Source: an uncultured Acetobacteraceae bacterium (lineage in GTDB: Bacteria; Pseudomonadota; Alphaproteobacteria; Acetobacterales; Acetobacteraceae). From it: DNA of 47,874 bases. The stretch covers positions 1 through 47,874 of the forward strand of contig CAIXEA010000167.1 of assembly GCA_903918315.1 (NCBI GenBank), written 5' to 3'. This document shows, piece by piece, positions 17,963-25,263 of this stretch; positions within the stretch are counted from its first letter, which is position 1; each line of letters opens with the position of its first letter. The notes beneath the pieces are model-generated. The model worked only from the letters and a program-made list of their open reading frames with translations. It ran no database searches and had not been told where the DNA came from. A program made the position numbers and the translations under genes.

Positions 17963-18977
17963 GCTTTGGCGGCGGTTCTTCCGCCTGATCGCCGGTTCGG
18001 CCGCGATCACGGCGGGGATCGTGTACGTGTTCGTCGTGCTGGTCGACCCGTTTGATACGCTGCCGCTGTCACCCCCGCTGCATCGCGTGCCGGTCGCGGG
18101 CAATCAGCGCTTTGGCTACCCGGCTTTGGCGCGGTCTGACCGGTTCGATAGCGCGATCTTCGGCACGTCCAGCATCCGGCTGCTGAAGCCGGCCGTGCTG
18201 AACCCGCTGCTCTCGGCACGGTTTGCCAATCTCGCGATGAATGACGCCACCGTTTATGAGCAGGCCCGGTTGCTGGGCGTCTTTGCCCGGGCCCATCCCC
18301 ATCCCAAGGTGGTGATATTGGGCCTGGATATTCGCTGGTGTGTGACCGGGCCGGACTACGATCGGCTGACCTTCCGCGCGTTTCCAGAGTGGATGTACGA
18401 CGACAACCGCTGGAAGGGCTATGGGGAGATGCTGAATCTCTACGCGATCCAGTCGGCCGGCCAGCTTTTCGGCGTGCTGATCGGCGTCAAGGCCCCCGAT
18501 CAGGGGCTGGATGGCTACACCAGCTTCGTCCCCCCCGATCAAACCTATGACCCGGCCCGTGCTTTGCTGCATCTGAAAGATGCCACGCCCTATGTCCCGA
18601 GCGGACCAAGGCCGAGCGAACCCGCGGCGATGGTATTCCCGGCCCTGGGCCCGTTGCACGCCATGCTCAGCGGTTTGCCGGCGGCGACCCGCAAGATCGT
18701 GCTGTTTGTTCCCTACCACGTCCGCATCCAGCCTGAACCCGGGAGCGTGGGTGCAGCGGTCTGGAGCGAATGCAAGCGCCGGGTCCTGGCGGAGGTGCAA
18801 TCGATCCCCAACGGCCTGGTCGTTGATTTCATGCGGTCAACGCCGATGACCACCCGGGACGATAACTATTGGGATTCCGTGCATTATCGCGTGGGGGTCG
18901 CGGATCAGATCGCCCATGACCTGGTTGATGCGATCGCAGGCAAGCCGGGTGATGATTATGTCATTCTCGGCCCCTGA
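17937..18977 (+). CDS. Membrane-anchored SGNH-like partner of the MBOAT acyltransferase
   Basis: A 346-residue protein with one N-terminal membrane segment (about residues 18-36) and a periplasmic domain. FGTSSIRLLKP (residues 75-85) fits the first SGNH/GDSL block, and DNYWDSVHYR contains Asp313 and His316 in the spacing of the Asp-x-x-His catalytic block of AlgJ/AlgX-type proteins. It starts inside the MBOAT gene (26-nt overlap), which argues for coupled synthesis. The likely job is the periplasmic step of glycan O-acetylation. The polymer is unknown. A C7 tract lies at 18530-18536. Its stop overlaps the convergent glycosyltransferase gene by 22 nt. Confidence 0.75.
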   Translation: MSLSTSSSELWRRFFRLIAGSAAITAGIVYVFVVLVDPFDTLPLSPPLHRVPVAGNQRFGYPALARSDRFDSAIFGTSSIRLLKPAVLNPLLSARFANLAMNDATVYEQARLLGVFARAHPHPKVVILGLDIRWCVTGPDYDRLTFRAFPEWMYDDNRWKGYGEMLNLYAIQSAGQLFGVLIGVKAPDQGLDGYTSFVPPDQTYDPARALLHLKDATPYVPSGPRPSEPAAMVFPALGPLHAMLSGLPAATRKIVLFVPYHVRIQPEPGSVGAAVWSECKRRVLAEVQSIPNGLVVDFMRSTPMTTRDDNYWDSVHYRVGVADQIAHDLVDAIAGKPGDDYVILGP

Positions 18978-20887
18978 TGTTCGGCCCAATCCCGCCAGGC
19001 GTGGCGGAGGGCCGCCCCCAGATGGGCGCCAAAACGTGGCGCATCGGTCAGAGGGCTGGCCTTGACCTGTGCCCGCATGCCGACCCGCCGGGCGGCCAGC
19101 GCCGTCACATCCGATGCCTTGGTCACCGCGAGATCGACATAGCCCGGTTCGCTATGGGCCACCCAGTCGGGAAAGCCGGCATTGCACATATGGCTGAATG
19201 AATGCCGCGCCGCGAAACTCTCCCCCGCGCGCACAACGGTCGGCACACCCATCCACAGCGCCTCACAGGTTGTCAGGCCGCTGGAATAGGGGAAAGGGTC
19301 GAGCGCGATATCGATGTCATTGTATTCCGCCATAAAGGCCCGATGGCGGGAGGCCCCGCGGAGTGCGAGCCGATCGGGGTCCACGCCCGCGGCGGCGAAC
19401 GCGGTTCGCATCCAGTCCGCCGTGCCCGTGTCGCTGAATTGGTGCGTTTTCAGCACCAGCCGCGCATCGGGCAGCGCCTGCAGGATCAGGGTCCAGGCCC
19501 GTATCGTGGCGGGCGTGATCTTGGCCAGATTGTTAAAGCAGCCAAAGGTCACGAAACCGTTGGTCAGAGCCGGCAAAGGCCCGACATCCGGCGCGTAAGG
19601 CGGAGGGCTGTAACAGACATAGCCATCCGGCAGCCGCAGCATGCGTTCCGAATACAGGTGTTCGAGATCAACCGGCGTTTCCCAGCGATCCGTGAGAAAC
19701 CAATCCATTTCCGGCAGGCCGGTGCTATGATTTTGCATGCCGACCCATTTGATCTGCACGGGTGCCAGCCGGTAGGCGCAGGCCGGCATCCGGCCGGCGT
19801 CGCCGTAGCCGCCAAGGTCGATCAGCACATCCAATCGGGCCGATCGGGCTCGCTCGGCCAGGGCGGTGTCGCTGAAGCCATCCGTATCAATCCAGTCATG
19901 CGCGATGCTGCGAAAGCGCCGGGCGATCGGATCGCCGGCATCGGCCGGGCGTGCGAGGCAGATCAATTCGAAAGCCGAGGGATCAAGGGCTTCGAAGCCC
20001 GCGATCGTCAGCCAGCCCACCGGGTGACTCCGCAGCGAACCAGACAGGAGGCCAATGCGCAAAGGACGATCCGGATCAGTATCGTTTTTGAAGGGGGGCG
20101 AAGGATATCGCGGCAGACGCTGGGCGCATTGACCCGCGGCCGCGAGCAAGCGCTGTCCAGGCACCCCGTCGCAATAGGGCAGGGTGTTGCACAGCGTACG
20201 CCAGGGCAGCAGCGCGTCCGGTGCCAGGACGATCGCGCGTTCCGCCAGCGCCACCGCTTCGGCCTGCAGGCCGACACAGGCGGTCGCGGTGGCGAGGTTG
20301 CACAGGACCGAAGCGGCGTCGTGCGATTGATCCGCCAGGGTGAGCAGGATCGCCCGCGCCTCCGCGTGCCGGTGCATGCGCATCAGCACAGCGGCGAGAT
20401 CGTTCGCCAGGCGCGTATCGGCGGGATCGAGGTCCCAGGCCCGGCGCAATGCCGCTTCCGCTTCCGCGAGCCGGTTGGATCGTGCGAGGACGCCGCCCAG
20501 CAGACAGGCCGGCAATGGTTCCGTGGGGGCCAGCGCGACCGCGACCTCCAGCGCGTCCAGCGCGGCGTCGTGTTGGCCCAGACGTTCCAGCGCGATCCCG
20601 CGCGCGGCATGAAGCGCGGGATTGAGGGCGTTGCCCGCGCACCAGCCGTCCAGCCTGGACAGTTCGCCGATCAACTCGCCCGCCGCTGTCGCGGCTTCCA
20701 CGGCATGCAGCGCGATGTCCAACGCCAGGGGGGCGAGCATCTGGCCCTCCAGAAAGGCCGCATGGGCCAGGCCTGGATCGCGCGATGCCATGAGCAGCAG
20801 GCCCAGGCGATCCCAGGCCGCCGGATCAGCCGGCGTCATGCCGCACTGGCGCAAGGCGCCGTCGCGCAGATCAGAGATCGCGTTCAC
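18956..20887 (-). CDS. TPR-containing O-GlcNAc-transferase-like glycosyltransferase
   Basis: A 643-residue GT41-type protein. The N-terminal half (to about residue 300) is built of TPR units such as LARSNRLAEAEAALRRAWDLDPADTRL. The C-terminal half is the OGT catalytic region: RPLRIGLLSGSLRSHPVG, DVLIDLGGYGD, APVQIKWVGMQNHSTG, FVTFGCFNNLAKITP and DPFPYSSGLTTCEALWMGVP. Such enzymes attach sugars to Ser/Thr in the cytosol. The GTG start overlaps the methyltransferase stop (GTGA). It is the last of a chain running from flbT, so flagellin is the likely acceptor, though this is inferred from context only. Confidence 0.85.
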   Translation of the reverse strand: MNAISDLRDGALRQCGMTPADPAAWDRLGLLLMASRDPGLAHAAFLEGQMLAPLALDIALHAVEAATAAGELIGELSRLDGWCAGNALNPALHAARGIALERLGQHDAALDALEVAVALAPTEPLPACLLGGVLARSNRLAEAEAALRRAWDLDPADTRLANDLAAVLMRMHRHAEARAILLTLADQSHDAASVLCNLATATACVGLQAEAVALAERAIVLAPDALLPWRTLCNTLPYCDGVPGQRLLAAAGQCAQRLPRYPSPPFKNDTDPDRPLRIGLLSGSLRSHPVGWLTIAGFEALDPSAFELICLARPADAGDPIARRFRSIAHDWIDTDGFSDTALAERARSARLDVLIDLGGYGDAGRMPACAYRLAPVQIKWVGMQNHSTGLPEMDWFLTDRWETPVDLEHLYSERMLRLPDGYVCYSPPPYAPDVGPLPALTNGFVTFGCFNNLAKITPATIRAWTLILQALPDARLVLKTHQFSDTGTADWMRTAFAAAGVDPDRLALRGASRHRAFMAEYNDIDIALDPFPYSSGLTTCEALWMGVPTVVRAGESFAARHSFSHMCNAGFPDWVAHSEPGYVDLAVTKASDVTALAARRVGMRAQVKASPLTDAPRFGAHLGAALRHAWRDWAEHQGPRMT

Positions 20888-22353
20888 GCGGGCAACTCCA
20901 GCACCGCCAGCATGCCCGCGACCGGTGTCCCGCCTTCGTGGCGCAAGGTCTGCCGGCGGATCGAGCGGACGGACAAGCCCGCCGCGGAGGCCGCGCTGAC
21001 GATGTAGGGCATGGCATGGACATAACGCCCCTGGCGCTGCAATCGCCATCCTGGATCAGGGGTTGACGCGCCGGGGGGGGCTTCTTCAACCGAGAACACG
21101 AACCATCCGCCCTGCCGCAGACGCTGGCGGATGAGGCCGAGAAGCGGCGCGAGATCGCCGAAATAGCACAGTACATCGGCCGCCAGGATGGCACCCCAGC
21201 CGGTGGTGTCCGCCTGCAGCCAGTTGAGCACATCGGCCTCGATCAATTGTTCGTACAGACCTTTCCGCGCTGCCATCGCCAGCATGCGGCCCGATACGTC
21301 AATGCCGGTCATGCGGCCGATGGGGAGGTCGGATAAGGCCACGCCCACCAGGCCAGTACCGCAGCCGAGGTCGAGGATCGGGCCCGTATAGGTGCCGGCG
21401 GTGAGGGTCAGATACTCCATCACGATCCGCCGTATGGCACCGGGTATCTGATATCCGAGTGAGATGAGATGGGCATCGAACCGGTCAGCATATCCATCGA
21501 AGACGGCGCGCAGGTATTCCGGTGGCGCGCGGGTCGCACCGGGCAGCAAGCCACTCGCCGCGACGAGGTGACGGACATAGGGATCATCCGGTCCGAGCTT
21601 GAATGCCTCGGCATAGGACTCGGCTGCCTCATCATGCAGGCCGAGGCTCGATTGCGCATGACCCTTCAGGCCGAAGAGACAGGCATCAACCGTGCCGGCC
21701 GCGCGGCCCTGCTCGGCCAGGGTCACCGCCTGGGCAAAATCACCATGCCGGATGCAGAACAGGGTCGCGGCGTTGCGCAGGTTCAGCGGGCCCCCGGCCA
21801 CGGTCAATCCGGCGCACAGGATGGCGAAGGCGGTCGCGGGATCGCCGTTCGCTTCGGTCGCGATGGCCAGGGCTTCCCGCAAGGCGGCGTCGTTGGGTCG
21901 TGCCTGGGCGGCTTCCGCGAGGCAGGCGACGGCTTCCCGTGGGCGTCCCAGGGTCAGCATCGCCGAACCCAGCAAAGCCTTGGCGTCGGCATCCGCGGGC
22001 GCGATCACCACGGCTTCCGCCGCATCCCGTGCTGCCCGGTCCGCATCGCCCAGGCGCTGCCACAAAGCGGCGCGCTGTTTGCGTAAACCCGCATGTTGGG
22101 GGGCCAGATCGATGGCACGATCGAGTTCCGCGCGGGCCGCGGCATCGTCCCCCAGGCCTTCCGCCAATCGCGCCGCCAGCAGGTTGAGTTCGGATGACGG
22201 GGCGGACACCTGCCGCGCGGCCGCCAGCAAGGGGCTGGCCGCGCCGCAGCGGCCCGCGTCGATCAAGGCGCAGACCCGTGCGATGAGGGCGTCCGGGGTG
22301 GCGGTTGGGCGCGCGATATGCATGTGATGCTTCTTTTGAGCCGTTCCCATCAT
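20884..22353 (-). CDS. TPR-domain SAM-dependent methyltransferase in the flagellin cluster
   Basis: A 489-residue fusion. Residues 1 to about 270 are TPR repeats (LGRPREAVACLAEAAQARPND, LGLHDEAAESYAEAFKLGPDD). The rest is a class I methyltransferase with motif I ILDLGCGTGLVG, then GIDVSGRMLAMA, and a later LAADVLCYFGDL. The start ATG overlaps the flaF stop (ATGA), and its stop overlaps the glycosyltransferase start. It probably methylates a flagellin-linked sugar or protein side chain. A run of eight C on the coding strand (8 G at 21073-21080 on the plus strand) within APPGAS could slip and shift the frame. Confidence 0.82.
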   Translation of the reverse strand: MMGTAQKKHHMHIARPTATPDALIARVCALIDAGRCGAASPLLAAARQVSAPSSELNLLAARLAEGLGDDAAARAELDRAIDLAPQHAGLRKQRAALWQRLGDADRAARDAAEAVVIAPADADAKALLGSAMLTLGRPREAVACLAEAAQARPNDAALREALAIATEANGDPATAFAILCAGLTVAGGPLNLRNAATLFCIRHGDFAQAVTLAEQGRAAGTVDACLFGLKGHAQSSLGLHDEAAESYAEAFKLGPDDPYVRHLVAASGLLPGATRAPPEYLRAVFDGYADRFDAHLISLGYQIPGAIRRIVMEYLTLTAGTYTGPILDLGCGTGLVGVALSDLPIGRMTGIDVSGRMLAMAARKGLYEQLIEADVLNWLQADTTGWGAILAADVLCYFGDLAPLLGLIRQRLRQGGWFVFSVEEAPPGASTPDPGWRLQRQGRYVHAMPYIVSAASAAGLSVRSIRRQTLRHEGGTPVAGMLAVLELPA

Positions 22354-22697
22354 CCCCGATCGGCCAGGCCGGCGGCGATGTGTTCGTTGATCGTGATCAG
22401 GTAATCGAGGTCTGGTTCGTCGCGATCCATCTCCCGGTGGACGGCCAGGCTGACGGAGATGATCTGGGCCCGCAGGTTGGCCGGCAGACCACTCAGCGGG
22501 TCGCGCATCAGATCGCCGACGGTGCTCCAGAGCCGCCGGTTGTCGGCGATCGCGCGGACTTGCTCGATCGGGCTCGCATCACGGGCCGCCCGCATGAAGC
22601 CGATCACCCGATGGAAGACATCGGCTTCCTGGGCACGCTGGGATCGTCGGATGGAGGCCGCCTCATAAGCCCGGGCGGCGTTGGTCATGGTTTGCAT
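22350..22697 (-). CDS. flaF: Flagellar biosynthesis regulator FlaF
   Basis: A 115-residue FlaF protein. In Caulobacter and relatives FlaF is a positive factor for flagellin synthesis or secretion, working against FlbT. It is recognised by NAARAYEAAS near the start, ADVFHRVIGFMRAA, NRRLWSTVGDLM and the C-terminal LITINEHIAAGL. The ATG at 22697 has AAGGA just upstream inside flbT; an ATG at 22688 overlapping the flbT stop (ATGA) is an equally good alternative. It is coupled to flbT and to the methyltransferase. Confidence 0.9.
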   Translation of the reverse strand: MQTMTNAARAYEAASIRRSQRAQEADVFHRVIGFMRAARDASPIEQVRAIADNRRLWSTVGDLMRDPLSGLPANLRAQIISVSLAVHREMDRDEPDLDYLITINEHIAAGLADRG

Positions 22698-23158
22698 GGT
22701 TCCTTGATCTCCCTGATTGAAGGGTGGGGGCCGCCCCATCCGGCGCTGACCGTGCCCTGTTGGGGCGCGCGGCCCAGTACGACGTCCTCATGCTGGATCA
22801 CCCGGCCGGTGAGTTTCAGTGCACGATAGCAATCGTCGGATTCCGCCGCGAACAGCGCCCGATCCAGCATGTCGCAGGCCGAAGCGGAGGTCGTCGCACC
22901 CTTAAAATCCTCAATGAGGGTCCGTGCGGTTTCCAGTCCGCGATCCCGTTCCTCATCCGATCCGATATAGGCGGATTGCAGCGCGAAATAAATCCGCCGT
23001 GCCGGGCTGTCCGCCTGATCAGGGGCCATGATCTGTTTGCCGAACAGAAACCGGGCATGCGCGGTCAGCTCCACCCGCGACCGGGTGCGAAACCGGATGG
23101 GGGCGCCATTGATGATCATCATCTCACCCTGACGGAGCTCAAGAACCAGGTTCGACAT
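22685..23158 (-). CDS. flbT: Flagellin mRNA regulator FlbT
   Basis: FlbT (157 aa) in Caulobacter binds the 5' untranslated leader of flagellin mRNA and promotes its decay until the hook is complete. Family features here are the start NLVLELRQGEMMIINGAPIRF, the helical ARFLFGKQIMAP region and YFALQSAYIG. It lies 57 bp after the flagellin gene on the same strand. The flagellin leader has a small hairpin that is a candidate target. Confidence 0.93.
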   Translation of the reverse strand: MSNLVLELRQGEMMIINGAPIRFRTRSRVELTAHARFLFGKQIMAPDQADSPARRIYFALQSAYIGSDEERDRGLETARTLIEDFKGATTSASACDMLDRALFAAESDDCYRALKLTGRVIQHEDVVLGRAPQQGTVSAGWGGPHPSIREIKEPCKP

Positions 23159-23181
23159 GCCAAAATCCCAGATTCGCCGCT

Positions 23182-23203
23182 GGGCGAGCCGATCAGCCCG
23201 CCC
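23182..23203 (-). terminator. GU-rich hairpin between flagellin and flbT
   Basis: In minus-strand RNA this 22-nt segment folds into a 9-bp stem (GGGCGGGCU with GGCUCGCCC, two G-U pairs) capped by GAUC. The wobble pairs are consistent only with transcription in the flagellin direction. There is no clear U run after it, so it may be an attenuator or a 3'-end stabiliser for the flagellin message rather than a full terminator. Confidence 0.4.
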
Positions 23204-23215
23204 CGGGCGATGTCG

Positions 23216-24067
23216 TTACTTGAACAGGCTGAGAAGCGTCTGCGGTGCCTGGTTCGCCAATGACAGGGCCTGCGTGCCAAGCTGTTGCCGGATTTGCAAC
23301 GCTTGCAGCTGTGCCGATTCCTTGGCGAGGTCAGCATCCACAAGGGAACCCAGGCCACTGTTCAGAGCGTCCACCTTGTTGCTGTTGTAACTGATCTGAT
23401 TGGTGATGTAGTTCACCGAGGCGCCGACCTGGTTCAGTGCCTGACCGATGGCATTCTGCTGGTTGATGAAGGTGCCGCTGGCGGTGATCAGGGCGGCGAT
23501 GGTCGCGGCACTGCCCATTTGCGTGCTGGTGAAACTGATCGAACCGAACAAGGCAGAGCCGCCGAAGGTGGCGATGCCGTAGGTCGAGCCGGACTCATTG
23601 CGGGCCACCGCGACCCGGCCGAATGCGCCGTTGCTCCCGGTCAGATCCCCGATCAGGGTCTTGCCGTTGTAGCTGGCGTCCTGCAGGAAGGTCTGTACAT
23701 TCGAGAGCAACGATTTGTATTGCTGCTCATAATTCGTGCGGTCATTACCCTGCACGTTGCCGTCCGAAAGCTTGACCAGCACGTTGCGCATGCTGGTCAT
23801 CGTATTAGAAATGTTGTTGAGGCCAGACTGGGTCGTCGACAGCAGACCCTGCACATTGCCCAACTGTTGATTGGCGCTGGTCAAAGCGCCAACGGTGGAG
23901 CGCACGTTTTGCGCGATCGCATAGGCGGCGCCGTCATCGGTGGAATCCGCCACCCGGTAGCCAGTCGATACCTGCTTCTGCACGCTGGCCAGCTGGCTGT
24001 TTGTGAGTTGCAATGACTGCAGTGCGATCATCGCGCCGACGTTGGTGTTAACTGAATTGAGGGCCAT
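23216..24067 (-). CDS. Flagellin
   Basis: A 283-residue filament subunit. The N-terminal D0/D1 region MALNSVNTNVGAMIALQSLQ and ...RVADSTDDGAAYAIAQNVRS, and the C-terminal SLANQAPQTLLSLFK, are typical flagellin ends. The central part is short, so the surface-exposed D2/D3 domain is nearly absent, as in other small alphaproteobacterial flagellins. It is rich in Ser, Thr and Asn, which would suit O-glycosylation by the downstream OGT-like enzyme (inference). A sigma-54-like promoter and a leader hairpin lie upstream, as expected for late flagellar expression controlled by FlbT. Confidence 0.95.
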   Translation of the reverse strand: MALNSVNTNVGAMIALQSLQLTNSQLASVQKQVSTGYRVADSTDDGAAYAIAQNVRSTVGALTSANQQLGNVQGLLSTTQSGLNNISNTMTSMRNVLVKLSDGNVQGNDRTNYEQQYKSLLSNVQTFLQDASYNGKTLIGDLTGSNGAFGRVAVARNESGSTYGIATFGGSALFGSISFTSTQMGSAATIAALITASGTFINQQNAIGQALNQVGASVNYITNQISYNSNKVDALNSGLGSLVDADLAKESAQLQALQIRQQLGTQALSLANQAPQTLLSLFK

Positions 24068-24102
24068 GGTATCTTACCTTCATGCCATGTGGTTACAGAT
24101 GA

Positions 24103-24117
24103 CCCGCTTTTCGCGGG
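24103..24117 (-). promoter_or_regulatory. Hairpin in the flagellin mRNA leader
   Basis: The leader transcript contains CCCGC/GCGGG, a 5-bp stem closing a GAAAA loop, between the candidate promoter and the flagellin start (about 35 nt before the ATG). In Caulobacter, FlbT acts on the flagellin 5' leader, so this is the natural candidate for an RNA control site. Binding itself cannot be seen. Confidence 0.4.
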
Positions 24118-24135
24118 CCCCACCTTTTGCGGGAT

Positions 24136-24151
24136 TGCCAGCAGTGTGCCG
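24136..24151 (-). promoter_or_regulatory. Sigma-54-like promoter of the flagellin gene
   Basis: The minus strand reads CGGCACACTGCTGGCA, which matches 10 of 12 specified positions of TGGCACRNNNNTTGCW and has the required GG-N10-GC spacing. It would start transcription near 24125, giving a leader of about 58 nt. Late flagellar genes of alphaproteobacteria are commonly read by sigma-54 with FlbD-type activators. Confidence 0.55.
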
Positions 24152-24189
24152 GCAAATGGTTAACAAACCCTGAATATCGCTGGAAAAAA

Positions 24190-25263
24190 TCACCCGCCGG
24201 GCAAATATTTTTGCAGCGACAATCCACTGAGCGATGCAATCAACTGATAGGAAGCCTGCAACTGCGTTTGCGCCATCGTCAGATTCGACAGCGTGGCGGT
24301 CATGTCCACGTTTTCCGCCCCATCCACCTGGGTGGTCAGGGCCGTCTGCGTGTCTCCGAGTTGCGTGCGGGTTTTGGCCAGCCCGGACTGTGCATCACCC
24401 AGCACCCCGATATCGGTTCCCATCGCGCTGATCGCGCCCGTCAGGCTGGTTCGCGTGTCCTGGATCAGCGGCGCGAAATTGGGGTCATTGAGCTGCGCCG
24501 GATCCAGTGATCCCAAGGTCGCCAGAGCCCGCATGAGGTCCCGCATATAAGACCCCGTGGTGGACGGGCCTTGCGACACGGCCGCGCTGTTGGTGCTGGC
24601 CAGCAATCCCGCCGGTTGGGTTTGACCCGGCGCGGCTTCCACCAGCGCCGCCCGTGGCGTGCCGGCGGGCTGGGATAAATAGGCGGAAAATGGTGATGTG
24701 CCCGGCGCATTGGACGCCGCCGTCGCCAGGGTCGCGGCCGCGGTCGCCGAGGCGCCATTGGCTCCCAGCCCCGCCACCGCGGCCGCGATCTGGGTGTAAA
24801 AGCCGGAATTCAGGATCTGATCCGCGGCCGGCACCGGTGGATTTTGGCTGTCCTGCCCCGCGAAGACATAGACATTGCCGTCCGTGCTGTTCAGCAGGTT
24901 CGCCACCTGGCCCAGAGCCGCGCGCGCATCGGCCGCGACGCTTTCAACCGCCGCCGCGCTCAGGCCATTGAGGTTATTGAGGCTTGCCAGAAACGTGGAC
25001 GCGATCCCCTGCGCCTGCGTCATCGCGGTCTGGGTGACGTTCAGGCGCCCCGTCGCGGCATCGATATTGGCCTGACGGGTTTGCAGCCCGGCGATCTGTG
25101 GCCTGAGATTGAGCGAAACCGAGGCGCCGGTGCCCAACCCGGCATAGGTGTCCGCGATCCGCCCGCTGCTGGCCTGCTCCGTGAGGGTACTCAGATTGGA
25201 CCGCGCGACCGCGCCATTGGCGAGCAGTTGGCCCAGCAGTCCATATTCGGTGGGCGCGATCAT
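24190..25263 (-). CDS. flgL: Flagellar hook-filament junction protein FlgL
   Basis: A 357-residue FlgL (HAP3), the adaptor between FlgK and the filament. It resembles flagellin at both ends: LLANGAVARSNLSTLTEQASSG...RIADTYAG at the N-terminus and LTMAQTQLQASYQLIASLSGLSLQKYL at the C-terminus. The ATG at 25263 overlaps the flgK stop (ATGA). It is the last gene of the flgE-flgK-flgL unit; 122 bp separate it from the flagellin start downstream. Confidence 0.9.
   Translation of the reverse strand: MIAPTEYGLLGQLLANGAVARSNLSTLTEQASSGRIADTYAGLGTGASVSLNLRPQIAGLQTRQANIDAATGRLNVTQTAMTQAQGIASTFLASLNNLNGLSAAAVESVAADARAALGQVANLLNSTDGNVYVFAGQDSQNPPVPAADQILNSGFYTQIAAAVAGLGANGASATAAATLATAASNAPGTSPFSAYLSQPAGTPRAALVEAAPGQTQPAGLLASTNSAAVSQGPSTTGSYMRDLMRALATLGSLDPAQLNDPNFAPLIQDTRTSLTGAISAMGTDIGVLGDAQSGLAKTRTQLGDTQTALTTQVDGAENVDMTATLSNLTMAQTQLQASYQLIASLSGLSLQKYLPGG

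Noticed and set aside
18530-18536. C7 tract in the SGNH-like gene as a third phase-variable site
   Set aside because: It is in frame, only seven bases, and in a GC-rich genome such runs are expected by chance; there is no frame disruption to support switching.
24131-24145. TGGCAATCCCGCAA on the minus strand as the flagellin sigma-54 site
   Set aside because: GG and GC are only 7 nt apart; the overlapping CGGCACACTGCTGGCA has the correct 10-nt spacing.
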